64,000 nucleotides of DNA from Acidobacteriaceae bacterium. Lineage in GTDB: Bacteria > Acidobacteriota > Terriglobia > Terriglobales > Acidobacteriaceae. Location: assembly GCA_030041435.1 (NCBI GenBank), contig JASHNW010000077.1, positions 47,553-111,552 on the forward strand, read 5' to 3'. The translations under genes were made by a program, and so were the position numbers. Shown piece by piece: positions 1 to 9,630 of the stretch. The notes under the pieces are model-generated. The model did no database searches. It was not told where the DNA came from and saw only the letters and a program-made list of their open reading frames with translations. Numbering within the stretch: the first letter of the stretch is position 1; each line of letters begins with the position of its first letter.

Positions 1-3000
1 TCGCTGCCTCTGGAGATGGGCGGCGCCAATGGAATCAGCACCGACCAGCGGCGGGTGACCGACGCCGCCCTGCTCATGCCTGGCGTCAGCAACAACGAAA
101 TCAAGAACAACGAATCGGACGAGCCGATGGTCATCGACGGCAACGCCAGCTCGACAGAGATGTACATCGAGGGCATTCCTCTGGATTCGGCTTCGGTCAG
201 CGGCGATCCGCGCTACATCTGGTCGGCCTTCTCGGTCGATACCGTCAATCAATTCCAGGTGGAGACCACCGGTTACTCTGCCGAATACCAGGGGCTTGGC
301 GTAGAGAACTTCACCATCAAGTCCGGGACCAACGACATCCACGGTTCGGTGTACGACGTGCTGCGCAACACCGCGCTGGACTCGGCCGGTTTTATACCGG
401 CGCAGTACCCCACCACTTATCCGAACGCCGCCCTCGCCGGCACCTGGTATAAACCGCCGGAACACATGAACGAATACGGCGCGTCGCTCGGCGGACCCAT
501 CTGGCGCAACAAGGTTTTCCTCTTCGCCAATTACATGGGTTTCCGCTACTCTGCGCTCACCAAGCCACAGGCGCAAACCATTCCCACGCGGGCCGAGATG
601 TGCGGCGACTTTTCCGCATTTCCCAACCCCATCTACGACCCGACCACGCAAACGCTCAGCGGCGGCTCGTATGCGCGCACGCAGTTCAGCGGGCCCAGCT
701 ACACCAGCGCCGGTTGCGGCACAGGTCCCGTTGCACCGAACGTGATTCCCCAGAACGAGATTTCCCCCATCGCCCAGTACCTGCAGAAGGGTTGGCAGGC
801 GTCGGATATCAACTACCTCAATGACAATCTCACCAGCAACTACATGGGCTCGTATAACTGGGGCCTGAACAACTGGTCTACGACATTTCGTCTCGACGGC
901 GATCTGTCCGACCGCAATAAAGCGTCCGTGATCATCGCTGCGGGCCGCCAGGGCCTGGTAGGCGCGGCCGGCAGTCAGACGACGGACGTCGGTCCGCTGC
1001 CTTACCTCTACGCCAAAAACTACGCGCCCGTCACGCGGGTTGGCATCTTCCAGGACAGTTACGTGGTGAACCAGAACCTGGTGAACCAGTTCAAATACGG
1101 CGCCGCGCAATATCACTCGCCCGACCATAACCCCACCTACGGAATTACCGGCTTCGCAGCGACCGCCGCCGGCGTCACCGGACTGCCCTCCGGACAGGCT
1201 GCCGGCAGCTTCCCGGATGTGAAGTTCAGCGGCGCCGATAATCCGGCGCAGTGGGGCCCGCAAACCGGGTATGTCGGCAATACCGATACGTATACCCTGC
1301 TGGACAACGTGCAATGGATACGCGGCAAGCACTCGTTCACCTTTGGCGGCCAATACGAGTGGCTCGGCTACAACTATCTCTATGCGGATGGAGGCACCAC
1401 TCCCATTACCCTGAATTTCGGCGTCAATGAAACCGCTCAGGTCAGCGGATCCTCAGCTTCGGTGCAGAGCGGGACCGGGCTCGCCTACGCCAGCTACCTC
1501 GTCGGCGCGGTCGATTCGGGGACCTATACCGAATATGCGCCGATTGCCCAGGAGACCGGCGCGCGTTATCACCCTTTCGCTCTGTATGCGAACGACGACT
1601 ACAAGGTCACCAGTAAGCTGACGGTGAACGCCGGCCTGCGCTGGGATACCATGCCGCCAATGCGCGAGGCGGAGAACCGCTTCTCATTCCTCAATCCCAC
1701 CCTGACCAATCCGGTCACCGGCTCCTCGGGTGCGCTGCAGTTTGCCGGCAGCGGGCCGGACAGCTGCGGCTGTGGGACGCCGATGCATACGTATTACAAG
1801 GACTGGGGTCCGCGCCTGGGCGTGACCTATGCGCTCGGCGACAAAACCGTTCTTCGCGCCGGCTACGGCATTTTCTACGCGCATGGCGGCGGCACTTCCG
1901 GCGGCGCAACCACGCTGCCCGCCAGCACCATGGAGCTGGGCTTCGCCGCGGCGCCTAACCCGGTGTCCCCGGGCGACGCCCTGCCCGCCTTTTATCTGAA
2001 CAACAGCGCGTATTTCACCAGCGGCACGAACGGCACCGCCGCGAATACGAGCTTTGGGTCCAGCACCGTGGCCACGCCGCCCATCTATAACCCGGCGTAC
2101 GCGACCTACTATTCCAGCGCGGCCGTGTCGCCCTACAAAATCTCTTCCACCCTGGCCTATCTCGATCCCTTTTACGGCGGGCGTACGCCCACGTTCGAGG
2201 GATGGTCTGCCGGCTTCCAGCGTTTGCTGACCCGGAACATCACCGCGACGGTCAGCTACGTCGGCAACCAGGGACACTTCCTGCTGGCAACCGGCGCGGC
2301 GCGCGGCATCGACAGCAACCAGTTAGATCCGAAATATCTCACCCTCGGCAGTTCGGTTCTGGGAGCTACTGCCAAGGCGTCCAACATGCCCACCGGCTCG
2401 CTGCCCTATCCCACATTCAATAACAAGGTCAGCCAGGCGCTGCTGCCGTTCCCGCAGTACAGCGGCGTCAGCGACGTGGTGGGATCGGTGGCCAATTCGA
2501 ATTACAACGCGTTGCAGCTTTCCATCGTGCAGCGTTACGACCGCGGTCTGACCTTCATGCTGAACTACACCTACAGCAAGACAATCGACGATGCCGGAAC
2601 CTTCCGCACCGGTTATGCCATCCCCGCGGGAGCCCTGGCCAACAGCACACAGTCCTGGCCCGTCGACCGCATCGAGCGCTCGCGCGGCACGATTGACCAG
2701 CCGCAGGATCTCGTCGCCACCGGCACCTACGATCTGCCCTTCGGCGCCGGGCACATCGGCGGCGGCAATCCCGTCGTGCGGAACCTGGTCGGCGGATGGC
2801 GGCTCTCCAGTATCTTCAGCTACTACGCGGGCGATCCACTGGCGATTACCGAGGGCTCCTGCACCGCTCCTGGTCAGGGGACTTGCATGCCGTCCTACGC
2901 TCCTGGCTTTACCGGTTCAGCCCGGCAAAACGGCGCATGGGGCCACGGCGCAACCAGAACGACGCTGGCTTCTATTCAGTACATCAATCCGGCTGCGTTC

Positions 3001-3348
3001 ACGGCCACATCCGCGGTCGCCAATGCCCAGTGCACGGCTGGAACGTCCTGCGCGGGCATGGTGCTCGGCAACCTTCCTCGCACGGCCGCATACGGGCTGC
3101 GCGGCCCCGGCAACGACAACATCGATGGCGATCTTCGCCGGACCTTCAATCTCTGGAGGGAAGGAAGGGTAAAGTTCGTCTTCGATGCCAGCGTCTTCAA
3201 CGCCGTCAACCATGTGTGGTTTGGCAGCACCTCCAGCACGGCCGACGGCTCGATTGGCACGGCCACCGGGTCCTCCAGCCTGGGAGTCGTGGCAGGCCAG
3301 GCCAACAACCCGCGCCAGTGGCAGTTTTCTGGACACATCGACTTCTGA
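1..3348 (+). CDS. TonB-dependent receptor, Oar-like (5' truncated)
   Basis: Outer-membrane receptor presumed to import a bulky ligand using TonB energy. The reading frame is already open at base 1, so the gene starts upstream and its signal peptide and probable N-terminal carboxypeptidase-regulatory-like domain are missing. The visible part (about 1,115 residues) starts inside the plug domain, with the plug-like motifs MPGVSNNE, VIDGNASSTEMYIEG and VENFTIKSGTN, and continues as a long beta-barrel rich in aromatic and Asn/Gly/Ser residues. It ends in a terminal aromatic residue (GHIDF), as outer-membrane barrels do. An NxxYNALQLS repeat and a YTYSKTIDDAG segment near residue 850 are typical of acidobacterial Oar-like receptors. 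A terminator hairpin follows. Its pectinase neighbour suggests an oligogalacturonide-type ligand, which is inference only. An in-frame ATG at position 16 is not the true start. Confidence 0.9.
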   Translation, partial: SLPLEMGGANGISTDQRRVTDAALLMPGVSNNEIKNNESDEPMVIDGNASSTEMYIEGIPLDSASVSGDPRYIWSAFSVDTVNQFQVETTGYSAEYQGLGVENFTIKSGTNDIHGSVYDVLRNTALDSAGFIPAQYPTTYPNAALAGTWYKPPEHMNEYGASLGGPIWRNKVFLFANYMGFRYSALTKPQAQTIPTRAEMCGDFSAFPNPIYDPTTQTLSGGSYARTQFSGPSYTSAGCGTGPVAPNVIPQNEISPIAQYLQKGWQASDINYLNDNLTSNYMGSYNWGLNNWSTTFRLDGDLSDRNKASVIIAAGRQGLVGAAGSQTTDVGPLPYLYAKNYAPVTRVGIFQDSYVVNQNLVNQFKYGAAQYHSPDHNPTYGITGFAATAAGVTGLPSGQAAGSFPDVKFSGADNPAQWGPQTGYVGNTDTYTLLDNVQWIRGKHSFTFGGQYEWLGYNYLYADGGTTPITLNFGVNETAQVSGSSASVQSGTGLAYASYLVGAVDSGTYTEYAPIAQETGARYHPFALYANDDYKVTSKLTVNAGLRWDTMPPMREAENRFSFLNPTLTNPVTGSSGALQFAGSGPDSCGCGTPMHTYYKDWGPRLGVTYALGDKTVLRAGYGIFYAHGGGTSGGATTLPASTMELGFAAAPNPVSPGDALPAFYLNNSAYFTSGTNGTAANTSFGSSTVATPPIYNPAYATYYSSAAVSPYKISSTLAYLDPFYGGRTPTFEGWSAGFQRLLTRNITATVSYVGNQGHFLLATGAARGIDSNQLDPKYLTLGSSVLGATAKASNMPTGSLPYPTFNNKVSQALLPFPQYSGVSDVVGSVANSNYNALQLSIVQRYDRGLTFMLNYTYSKTIDDAGTFRTGYAIPAGALANSTQSWPVDRIERSRGTIDQPQDLVATGTYDLPFGAGHIGGGNPVVRNLVGGWRLSSIFSYYAGDPLAITEGSCTAPGQGTCMPSYAPGFTGSARQNGAWGHGATRTTLASIQYINPAAFTATSAVANAQCTAGTSCAGMVLGNLPRTAAYGLRGPGNDNIDGDLRRTFNLWREGRVKFVFDASVFNAVNHVWFGSTSSTADGSIGTATGSSSLGVVAGQANNPRQWQFSGHIDF

Positions 3349-3365
3349 GACGGGCCTCGTACCAT

Positions 3366-3402
3366 GCGGAGGGACCGCGCCGTCGGCCCCTCCGCTTCTT
3401 GT
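3366..3402 (+). terminator. Intrinsic terminator after the first receptor gene
   Basis: GCGGAGGG (3366-3373) pairs perfectly with CCCTCCGC (3388-3395). An inner CCG/CGG pairing (3375-3377 with 3384-3386) extends the stem, and a T-rich tail (TTCTTGT) follows. It lies 18 nt after the receptor stop codon, so it probably separates the receptor mRNA from the pectinase gene. Confidence 0.6.
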
Positions 3403-3495
3403 CGCTGTTTATCTGCGGTCCGGACGCAGCTGGTCCCCGAGGCGAGTTCTGCCTGCCGCCGCACGCCGCCTCAACCAACCCTCCGGAGTCCCTCT

Positions 3496-5847
3496 ATGCA
3501 TTGGCTCGTCCGCCATTCGCCTGTTGTCGCTCTTGTGTTGTGCGTTGCTTCGACCCAGGCCGCGCGCGCCCAGGATACCCGCCACGTCACCCAGCCGCGC
3601 TTGCCCCATCCCTGCGTGGTGCTGCGGGCGGAACTGGCCGCGCCGCAGGGATGTCTCTCCGATGCGGCCGAGCAGAAGCTGGATACGGCGCGCATCCAGA
3701 AGGCGATTGACGATTGTCCGGCCGGTGAGGCCGTCGAGCTGCGCCGGGCGCACGGCAAAGATGTCTTTCTCACCGGGCCAGTTCACCTGCGCGGCGGCGT
3801 CACGCTGCTGGTCGATGCCAACACTGTGCTCTATGCCTCGCGCGATCCGCGCCAGTACGACGTTTCGCCCGGTAGTTGCGGCGTTGTGGACCAGAGAGGC
3901 CACGGCTGCCAGCCGCTGATTCTTGCCGACGACGCTCCCGGCAGCGGCATCATGGGCGACGGCGCGATCGACGGACGCGGCGGCGCGAAGCTGCTCGGCC
4001 AGGACGCCACCTGGTGGGACCTGGCGCACAACGCCAAAGTGACGGACCGCGCCCAGAACTGCCCCCGCCTGCTCATCGTGCGGCATTCGGACAACTTCAT
4101 CCTCTACCGCATCACGCTGCGCAATTCGCCCAACTACCATGTCTCCGTGCAACAGACCAACGGCTTTACCGCGTGGGGCGTGAAGATCGACACGCCGGGC
4201 ACCGCCCGTAACACCGACGGCATCGATCCCTCGTCGTCAACCAATGTCTCCATCCTCTATTCGTGGATTCGGGCCGGCGACGACGACATAGCCATCACAT
4301 CCGGCAAGGCGGCTCCGGCGACGCATATTACGGTGGCGCACGATCACTTCTATTCCGGCCACGGCATGTCGATCGGCAGCGGGACCAGCGGTGGCGTGAG
4401 TGCGGTGCGCGTCGACGACCTCACCATCGACGGCGCCGACAACGGCATCCGCATCAAGTCCGACCGCAGCCGCGGCGGCCTGGTCGACGACGTTTCGTAC
4501 GACGATGTATGCATCAGGAACGTCAGAAACCCGCTCTTCTTCACGCCGATGTACACCACACATGGCGGCGATTTGCTGCCCGTCTATCGCAACATTGCTC
4601 TGACCGATGTGCATATCCTCGCGCCGGGCACGCTGACCCTCGAGGGCCTCGATGCCGATCACAAGCTGGGGCTCTCCTTTGACAACGTCTTCGTCGACGG
4701 GCTTCAGCCTGCGAACATCCGCGCTGCGTTCGCCAACATTGCGGTCGGACCACGCCTCGGCAACCTGCTTCCGGCCGGCGAGGACGTGACCGTAACCCAG
4801 GCGCCCGGCAGCCATCCCGGAACGCCGCTCGACTGCAGCGCGCGGTTCGTGCCCTTCCCGCTGGACAAGACAGCGCCGCAGTCGGCTGAGGCCGTTCCAC
4901 CGGTTGACAAAACCCTCTACGTCGCCGCAGACGGTACCGGCGACTTCTTCTCCGTGCAGCGCGCCGTCGATGCCGCGCCCGCGGACGGCGCAACGATCCT
5001 GGTCGCCCCGGGTACGTATCGCGAGTCCGTCGACATTGACAAGCCGAACATCCGCCTCATCGGCAGCAGGCAGGATGCGTCGGAAACCGTGATCGTCGAT
5101 GACAAGAGCGCGGGCACCTCTGGCGGAACGCTTCATTCCGCCACCATGAACGTGCGCGCTGACAACTTTCTGGCGGAAAACCTGACCATCCAGAACAACT
5201 GGAACGCGACCCACCCCCAGCTTCCTGTGGGATCGCAGGCCCTCGCGCTCCTCGTCACCGGCGACAAGGCCGTCTTCCACAACGTGCGCCTGCTCGGCAA
5301 CCAGGACACCCTCTATGCGGGCAGCCGCAACTGCTCGCCCGACGGCCAGCCCTGCGCTCCCGCGCGGCAGTACTTCAGCGACTGCTATATTGCCGGCAAC
5401 GTGGATTTCATCTTCGGAGATGGCAAGGCGGTCTTCGATCGCTGCGAGATCCACAGCACGCCGCACTCCGAGGGCTTCATCACCGCCCAGGGAAAGCACT
5501 ACCCCTCGGAAGACAGCGGCTTCGTCTTCACTCACTGCCGCCTCACTGCCGACCCGGGCGTGAGTGGGGTCTTTCTTGGGCGGCCCTGGCGTCCTTACGC
5601 CACGGCCGTGTTTCTCGATACGGAAATGGGCGGCCACATCGTGCCCGGCGGCTGGCGCGAATGGCATCCCGGCGAGACGCATTCCATCGAGACTGCGTAT
5701 TATGCGGAGTTCCGGTCCACCGGCCCCGGTGCGCAGACGGCGGAACGGGAGCCCTGGTCACATCAGCTCACCGCGGGGCAGATTGCGCCGTTTGCCACCG
5801 TCACGTTTCTCGATGGATGGGATCCATCCTCAGCGGCTTCACAATGA
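3496..5847 (+). CDS. Secreted bifunctional polygalacturonase (GH28) - pectinesterase (CE8)
   Basis: A 783-residue two-domain pectin-degrading enzyme. Residues 1-25 form a Sec signal peptide (MHWLVRHS... ending AARAQ). Residues about 45-450 are a GH28 beta-helix with the family signatures NTD (239-241), GDDD (261-264), GHG (288-290) and RIK (319-321), which supply the catalytic aspartates and substrate contacts for cutting polygalacturonate. Residues about 472-775 are a CE8 pectin methylesterase with GNQDTL (601-606), GNVDFIFG (634-641, D637 as likely nucleophile) and LGRPW (694-698), which removes methyl esters. The frame is open further upstream to 3364, but the ATG at 3496 was chosen because it starts the signal peptide and has GGAG 9-12 nt before it. 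One chain therefore carries both de-esterification and hydrolysis. All key residues look present in both domains. Confidence 0.9.
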   Translation: MHWLVRHSPVVALVLCVASTQAARAQDTRHVTQPRLPHPCVVLRAELAAPQGCLSDAAEQKLDTARIQKAIDDCPAGEAVELRRAHGKDVFLTGPVHLRGGVTLLVDANTVLYASRDPRQYDVSPGSCGVVDQRGHGCQPLILADDAPGSGIMGDGAIDGRGGAKLLGQDATWWDLAHNAKVTDRAQNCPRLLIVRHSDNFILYRITLRNSPNYHVSVQQTNGFTAWGVKIDTPGTARNTDGIDPSSSTNVSILYSWIRAGDDDIAITSGKAAPATHITVAHDHFYSGHGMSIGSGTSGGVSAVRVDDLTIDGADNGIRIKSDRSRGGLVDDVSYDDVCIRNVRNPLFFTPMYTTHGGDLLPVYRNIALTDVHILAPGTLTLEGLDADHKLGLSFDNVFVDGLQPANIRAAFANIAVGPRLGNLLPAGEDVTVTQAPGSHPGTPLDCSARFVPFPLDKTAPQSAEAVPPVDKTLYVAADGTGDFFSVQRAVDAAPADGATILVAPGTYRESVDIDKPNIRLIGSRQDASETVIVDDKSAGTSGGTLHSATMNVRADNFLAENLTIQNNWNATHPQLPVGSQALALLVTGDKAVFHNVRLLGNQDTLYAGSRNCSPDGQPCAPARQYFSDCYIAGNVDFIFGDGKAVFDRCEIHSTPHSEGFITAQGKHYPSEDSGFVFTHCRLTADPGVSGVFLGRPWRPYATAVFLDTEMGGHIVPGGWREWHPGETHSIETAYYAEFRSTGPGAQTAEREPWSHQLTAGQIAPFATVTFLDGWDPSSAASQ

Positions 5848-5994
5848 GCGTGCCGTCAGCCAGTGGTAGTTTGCTCAATTCCCCGACTGTGCGAGAGGTC
5901 AGACCTGTCGCGCAGTCTCCCGGTAATGTTTTGCGGCGGAAGACCGCTTCGCAATCGGCGCAACAACGCTGATTTGAAGGCTGAGTCGCCACCT

Positions 5995-8900
5995 TCACCT
6001 GACCGGCGGGGTCACCACATCCGATCCGACAATCCTCAGTGTAACGATTTCATGAGGGTGAATCGTAAATTGAAAGGCGTGACGATCCAGCAGCGAAAGT
6101 GACGCCTCATTTCTTTCGACCGCATCGGTCTGCCATGCCTGGGTCAGGTCCAGAAGCGGCGTATGGCAGGAGACCGTCCGCGTCGTGCCTGCCAGATCGA
6201 GGAAGCGCAGGATGGTTCCGTTTCCGTCGCTCGCGGGCTTCCACGCTTCCAGCAGGACGCCGGGATCCGTCACGTCGAGGAAACTGCTCGCGCTGGGCGA
6301 GAGCACCCAGGGCGGCCCCGCATTGCTCGCTTCGTGCTGCTCGGCCGGCAGTTCCGCGCCGCCGCTGCTGCCTGGCGAGACGGCGAGCGCCTTATCCTGG
6401 CTTGTCACTGTATCCGCTTCGAGAGGCGTGATCTCTTCCCATCCCATGCGGCTGAGCGCCTGCGCATCGGTCGAGGCTGCGCTGGTAATCACATAGTGAA
6501 AGCGGAAGTGTCCTCCCTGCTCGGCGCGATAGTTTGTGTCCCAGTAGTTATTCATGGCATAGGAGAAAATCGTGCCGGTGCGCGTGCCGAATTGCAGCGG
6601 CCATTCGCCGCGATTGATATCGCCCAACGTCACCAGCGCCGCATCGAGGGGCATCACTGTGGCAGAGACGCCATCCTGCTGCACGGAGACCCAATGCTGC
6701 ACCGAAAACCATTCGTGACCCGCGCCCGGATACATGTCTTTCGCCGGGTCGACGACTCCATTTTGAATTTCATACTGAAACTGCGGATGACTCATGGCAA
6801 ACGGGAATGCGAAGTAGACAGCCTCCCTGGTTGTCACCTCTTTCTTGTCGACTTCTTCGGTCAACTCGATCTTCTTTTCGTGGTCGAAGAGTTGTATCTC
6901 CGTCACGATGGAAGGTGTGTTGACGTCATGGCTTTCCATGCGCGCGACCCAGCCGTAAGGGGTACGGCGAACGAACTGCAGGCTGCCCTGTTCGGCTGGA
7001 TGGACCACCAGGTCCGGCTTCGGATACACCTGACTGTATTGGAGAATCGTATTGGGCGCCTTGTCTCCGCCCGAAACGTAGAGATACTGCCCGAAGCGCC
7101 ATGGAGCATGTGCATTCACGAGTTCACGACCGGCCTGTTTGTCGTAAATGCTGCTGATGGCGCCCGTCGCCGGATCCAGCGTCACCCGGTAGAAATCACT
7201 CTCCAGGACGGTTCCATCGGCTGACGGAGCCGCTGCGGGCGGGCCGGAGGCAGCCCGCGTCGCGAACACGCGGTAGCCCATCGCCGGGATATCCCTGGCC
7301 ACGAAGCGGACATGATCGTAGTCGCTGCCACTGCTCAGCACCTCCACCGGCACCTGCTGCCCGCTCGCCAGGTTCACCAGTTCCTGTCCTTTGCCCAGGT
7401 CGAGCGAGACGATTCCGTCACGCTTCCAGTTCAGACTGTTGAAGACAATGACGCTGCCCGGATCGGCTGGGATGGCGTTGGCAAGACTTGCCATGCTGTT
7501 GCGCGCAACGAAGTCGATCAACGCGCTGGCGTTGACGGCGTATTGGTCTTTCACCGCCAGCTGCCCGGTTGCTTCTATGCTGCCGGGACTGGAGATGCTG
7601 TTCCAGGAATCCCAGGTGTGCTCGTCCATCAGGACCATGTTCTTCCACATCCGGTCGAGGTCCGTAGTGTCAGCGCGCAGTTGGGGATTCAGCAGGGAAG
7701 AGAGTGTGGCAAGCTTTTCTGCGGTCGGCGCCCGCCCCTCATTCCATCGTTCCATCCCGGCAAAGTATGCATCGGAAGCGATGCCGTCTTCCCAGTACGG
7801 CCCGCCGTCACCGCGAATCACCGGGATATCCGGCCCGGATTGTTCCTGGATGGCGTGCAGTGCTTCAACAAATCCCGAATACTGCAGGTGCGGATACGCA
7901 TAGATGCTGTTCCATTCCTGCGCCAGCTCCGACTGCTGCGGGAACAGGTCGGTGTTTTCCACCTGCGTGCCGTAAAGCATCGTCGCGCTGGCACCGTAGC
8001 CCGGATGCTCGTACATCTGCAGGAACAGCGGCAGCGTCTCCCGTCCTGCATCCAGCACCGGGGGCAGCCCAAACAGCATCTGCATTTGCTGGTAGATGCG
8101 CGAATACCACAGCAGGACACGCTGGCCGTCCGGCCCCTCCCACCACATCGGAGACGCTTCGTTCAGCCGGCCCTGCAGCAAAACCGGGGCTCGGTAGTTG
8201 TTGCTGCCGCCGGCCAGATAATGGATTCCCGCTGCCGCGAGGATGGAAGCATAGGACCAGGACCAGGACGGGACATCGGTGATGTTCGCGTAGTTGAACG
8301 GCGCGTTGTGGATCCGGCTGAACTCTGCGCTGGGATAGAGCGAGCGGATGAGCGTTTCCGCCGTGGGAAATCCCGTCAGCAGATTGGCGTATTGAGCCGG
8401 AACAAACAGCTGCCGATGCTGAATGGCCGCAATCGCGCGCTCGCGCTGCGCATCGCTGCGGGTTTTCAGGAACTGCTCCAGGTCCCACTCGCCGTCCAGG
8501 CTGAAGCGGAAATCGGGATGCCGAGCCGTCATATCCATCGTCTCGTCGATAGCCCGGCTCTGGATCGCTGCTACCTTCGGCTGAAAGTCCGAGTATCCAA
8601 CGTCCAGGTGAATATTCGGCACGACGAATATCGTCCATTGCTTTTGCGGATCGACGATCTGCTCGTCGGCTGCCCGCCGCCCGTCGATGTCCCATTGCAG
8701 GCGTGCGCGGGACTTTGCCGGAAATGCAGATACGAGGAAGTCGAGGCGCTCTTCACCAAAATCCTGGCCGCCGTGCAAGGTTTGGTTGTACTCGCTGCCG
8801 CCGATGGTCAGCTTGACGTCGCTGCCGGGCCTGACGCGCTCCCCATATCGTATGACCGCCTCGACCTCTTCCTTCATCTGACCCTGTTCCTGGCGGAAGA

Positions 8901-9597
8901 AGATCGTGGGGAACAGCCGGGCCGACGTTGCCGCTCGATCCAGGCCGCCCGAGGCACGATCGAGTTCTATGGCATCGTAGGTCAGGCCGGCATCCGGCAC
9001 CGCGTGATTCGCCTCTTCGATCGCCTGGAAGGACAGGATGTTGACACCCTCCCGCAGAGCGCTGCCGGGGAACTCATATTCGACGTCCGCGTGGGAATAA
9101 GCGGGGTAAAACGAGTCCCCCTGGTCCCCATTGCTGTAATCGAGCGCCGGGTGAAGGTAGAACATCCCAAATTTTCCATTGATCGCAACCCGCAGAGCCG
9201 GAACGCTCGCGCTCTCAATGAGCAGGGAGACGCGCAGCCGATACGCGCCCGCGGGAGCCCGTTGCAGCGTGAATTGGATGGCTCGCGGAGCAGCGGCAAT
9301 GTCGTTGTTGGCGGCCGCGGCAGCATTAGCCAGCTCTGCGGGTTGCTCTGCATACCAGTCCTGCGCGGGATTGCTCTGCCCGACGACGAAATCGACGGGA
9401 CGGCTGGGGCTGCCCGGCGCAAACTCCGCCGAGGACCGGTCGAAGCTCCCGATGCGAAAGACGACGCTGTCGTTCTTCGCCGGCTGCTGGATCTTTTGGG
9501 GCCTGGAGTCGCGGGGCTGGGCAGCCGCCGACAGGCAAGCAAACAGGACAACGGTCCACGCAAATGCACTACACATAACAACCTTGCGGTATGGCAC
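5995..9597 (-). CDS. Secreted GH38-family glycoside hydrolase (alpha-mannosidase-like) with N-terminal CBM-like module
   Basis: A 1,200-residue exported glycosidase. The GTG at 9597 gives MPYRKVV before a hydrophobic segment ending SAAAQ, a good Sec signal peptide. An ATG at 9576 (AAGG five nt upstream) is an alternative but would lose the positive n-region. Residues about 45-215 form a beta-sandwich-like module resembling the carbohydrate-binding-like domain of family 4 rhamnogalacturonan lyases (AINGKFGMFYLHP, LREGVNILSFQA). The GH38 catalytic domain begins with the metal-binding motif NIHLDVGYSD (328-337) and is followed by the usual C-terminal beta domains. Classical GH38 enzymes remove alpha-mannose. 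The exact substrate here is unknown, and its position opposite a pectinase gene suggests plant or microbial polysaccharide. It is convergent with the pectinase gene. Confidence 0.8.
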   Translation of the reverse strand: MPYRKVVMCSAFAWTVVLFACLSAAAQPRDSRPQKIQQPAKNDSVVFRIGSFDRSSAEFAPGSPSRPVDFVVGQSNPAQDWYAEQPAELANAAAAANNDIAAAPRAIQFTLQRAPAGAYRLRVSLLIESASVPALRVAINGKFGMFYLHPALDYSNGDQGDSFYPAYSHADVEYEFPGSALREGVNILSFQAIEEANHAVPDAGLTYDAIELDRASGGLDRAATSARLFPTIFFRQEQGQMKEEVEAVIRYGERVRPGSDVKLTIGGSEYNQTLHGGQDFGEERLDFLVSAFPAKSRARLQWDIDGRRAADEQIVDPQKQWTIFVVPNIHLDVGYSDFQPKVAAIQSRAIDETMDMTARHPDFRFSLDGEWDLEQFLKTRSDAQRERAIAAIQHRQLFVPAQYANLLTGFPTAETLIRSLYPSAEFSRIHNAPFNYANITDVPSWSWSYASILAAAGIHYLAGGSNNYRAPVLLQGRLNEASPMWWEGPDGQRVLLWYSRIYQQMQMLFGLPPVLDAGRETLPLFLQMYEHPGYGASATMLYGTQVENTDLFPQQSELAQEWNSIYAYPHLQYSGFVEALHAIQEQSGPDIPVIRGDGGPYWEDGIASDAYFAGMERWNEGRAPTAEKLATLSSLLNPQLRADTTDLDRMWKNMVLMDEHTWDSWNSISSPGSIEATGQLAVKDQYAVNASALIDFVARNSMASLANAIPADPGSVIVFNSLNWKRDGIVSLDLGKGQELVNLASGQQVPVEVLSSGSDYDHVRFVARDIPAMGYRVFATRAASGPPAAAPSADGTVLESDFYRVTLDPATGAISSIYDKQAGRELVNAHAPWRFGQYLYVSGGDKAPNTILQYSQVYPKPDLVVHPAEQGSLQFVRRTPYGWVARMESHDVNTPSIVTEIQLFDHEKKIELTEEVDKKEVTTREAVYFAFPFAMSHPQFQYEIQNGVVDPAKDMYPGAGHEWFSVQHWVSVQQDGVSATVMPLDAALVTLGDINRGEWPLQFGTRTGTIFSYAMNNYWDTNYRAEQGGHFRFHYVITSAASTDAQALSRMGWEEITPLEADTVTSQDKALAVSPGSSGGAELPAEQHEASNAGPPWVLSPSASSFLDVTDPGVLLEAWKPASDGNGTILRFLDLAGTTRTVSCHTPLLDLTQAWQTDAVERNEASLSLLDRHAFQFTIHPHEIVTLRIVGSDVVTPPVR

Positions 9598-9603
9598 CGC
9601 GCC

Positions 9604-9609
9604 AGTATA
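9604..9609 (-). promoter_or_regulatory. -10 promoter element of the GH38 gene
   Basis: TATACT on the minus strand, with six nt (GGCGCG) between it and the GTG start at 9597. No good -35 hexamer is seen at the expected distance, so an activator may be needed. The geometry would place the transcript start at or next to the GTG, giving a leaderless mRNA. Confidence 0.45.
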
Positions 9610-9630
9610 AGGCCGGCGGTTTCATCCGCG

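Noticed and set aside
4237..5682. A 481-codon minus-strand frame within the pectinase fusion
   Set aside because: No domain motifs and antisense composition; the plus strand has all GH28 and CE8 motifs.
5848..5994. Possible hairpin terminator between the pectinase and GH38 genes
   Set aside because: Only short, mismatched pairing (for example GCGG...CCGC) was seen with no T-tract, so I did not list it.
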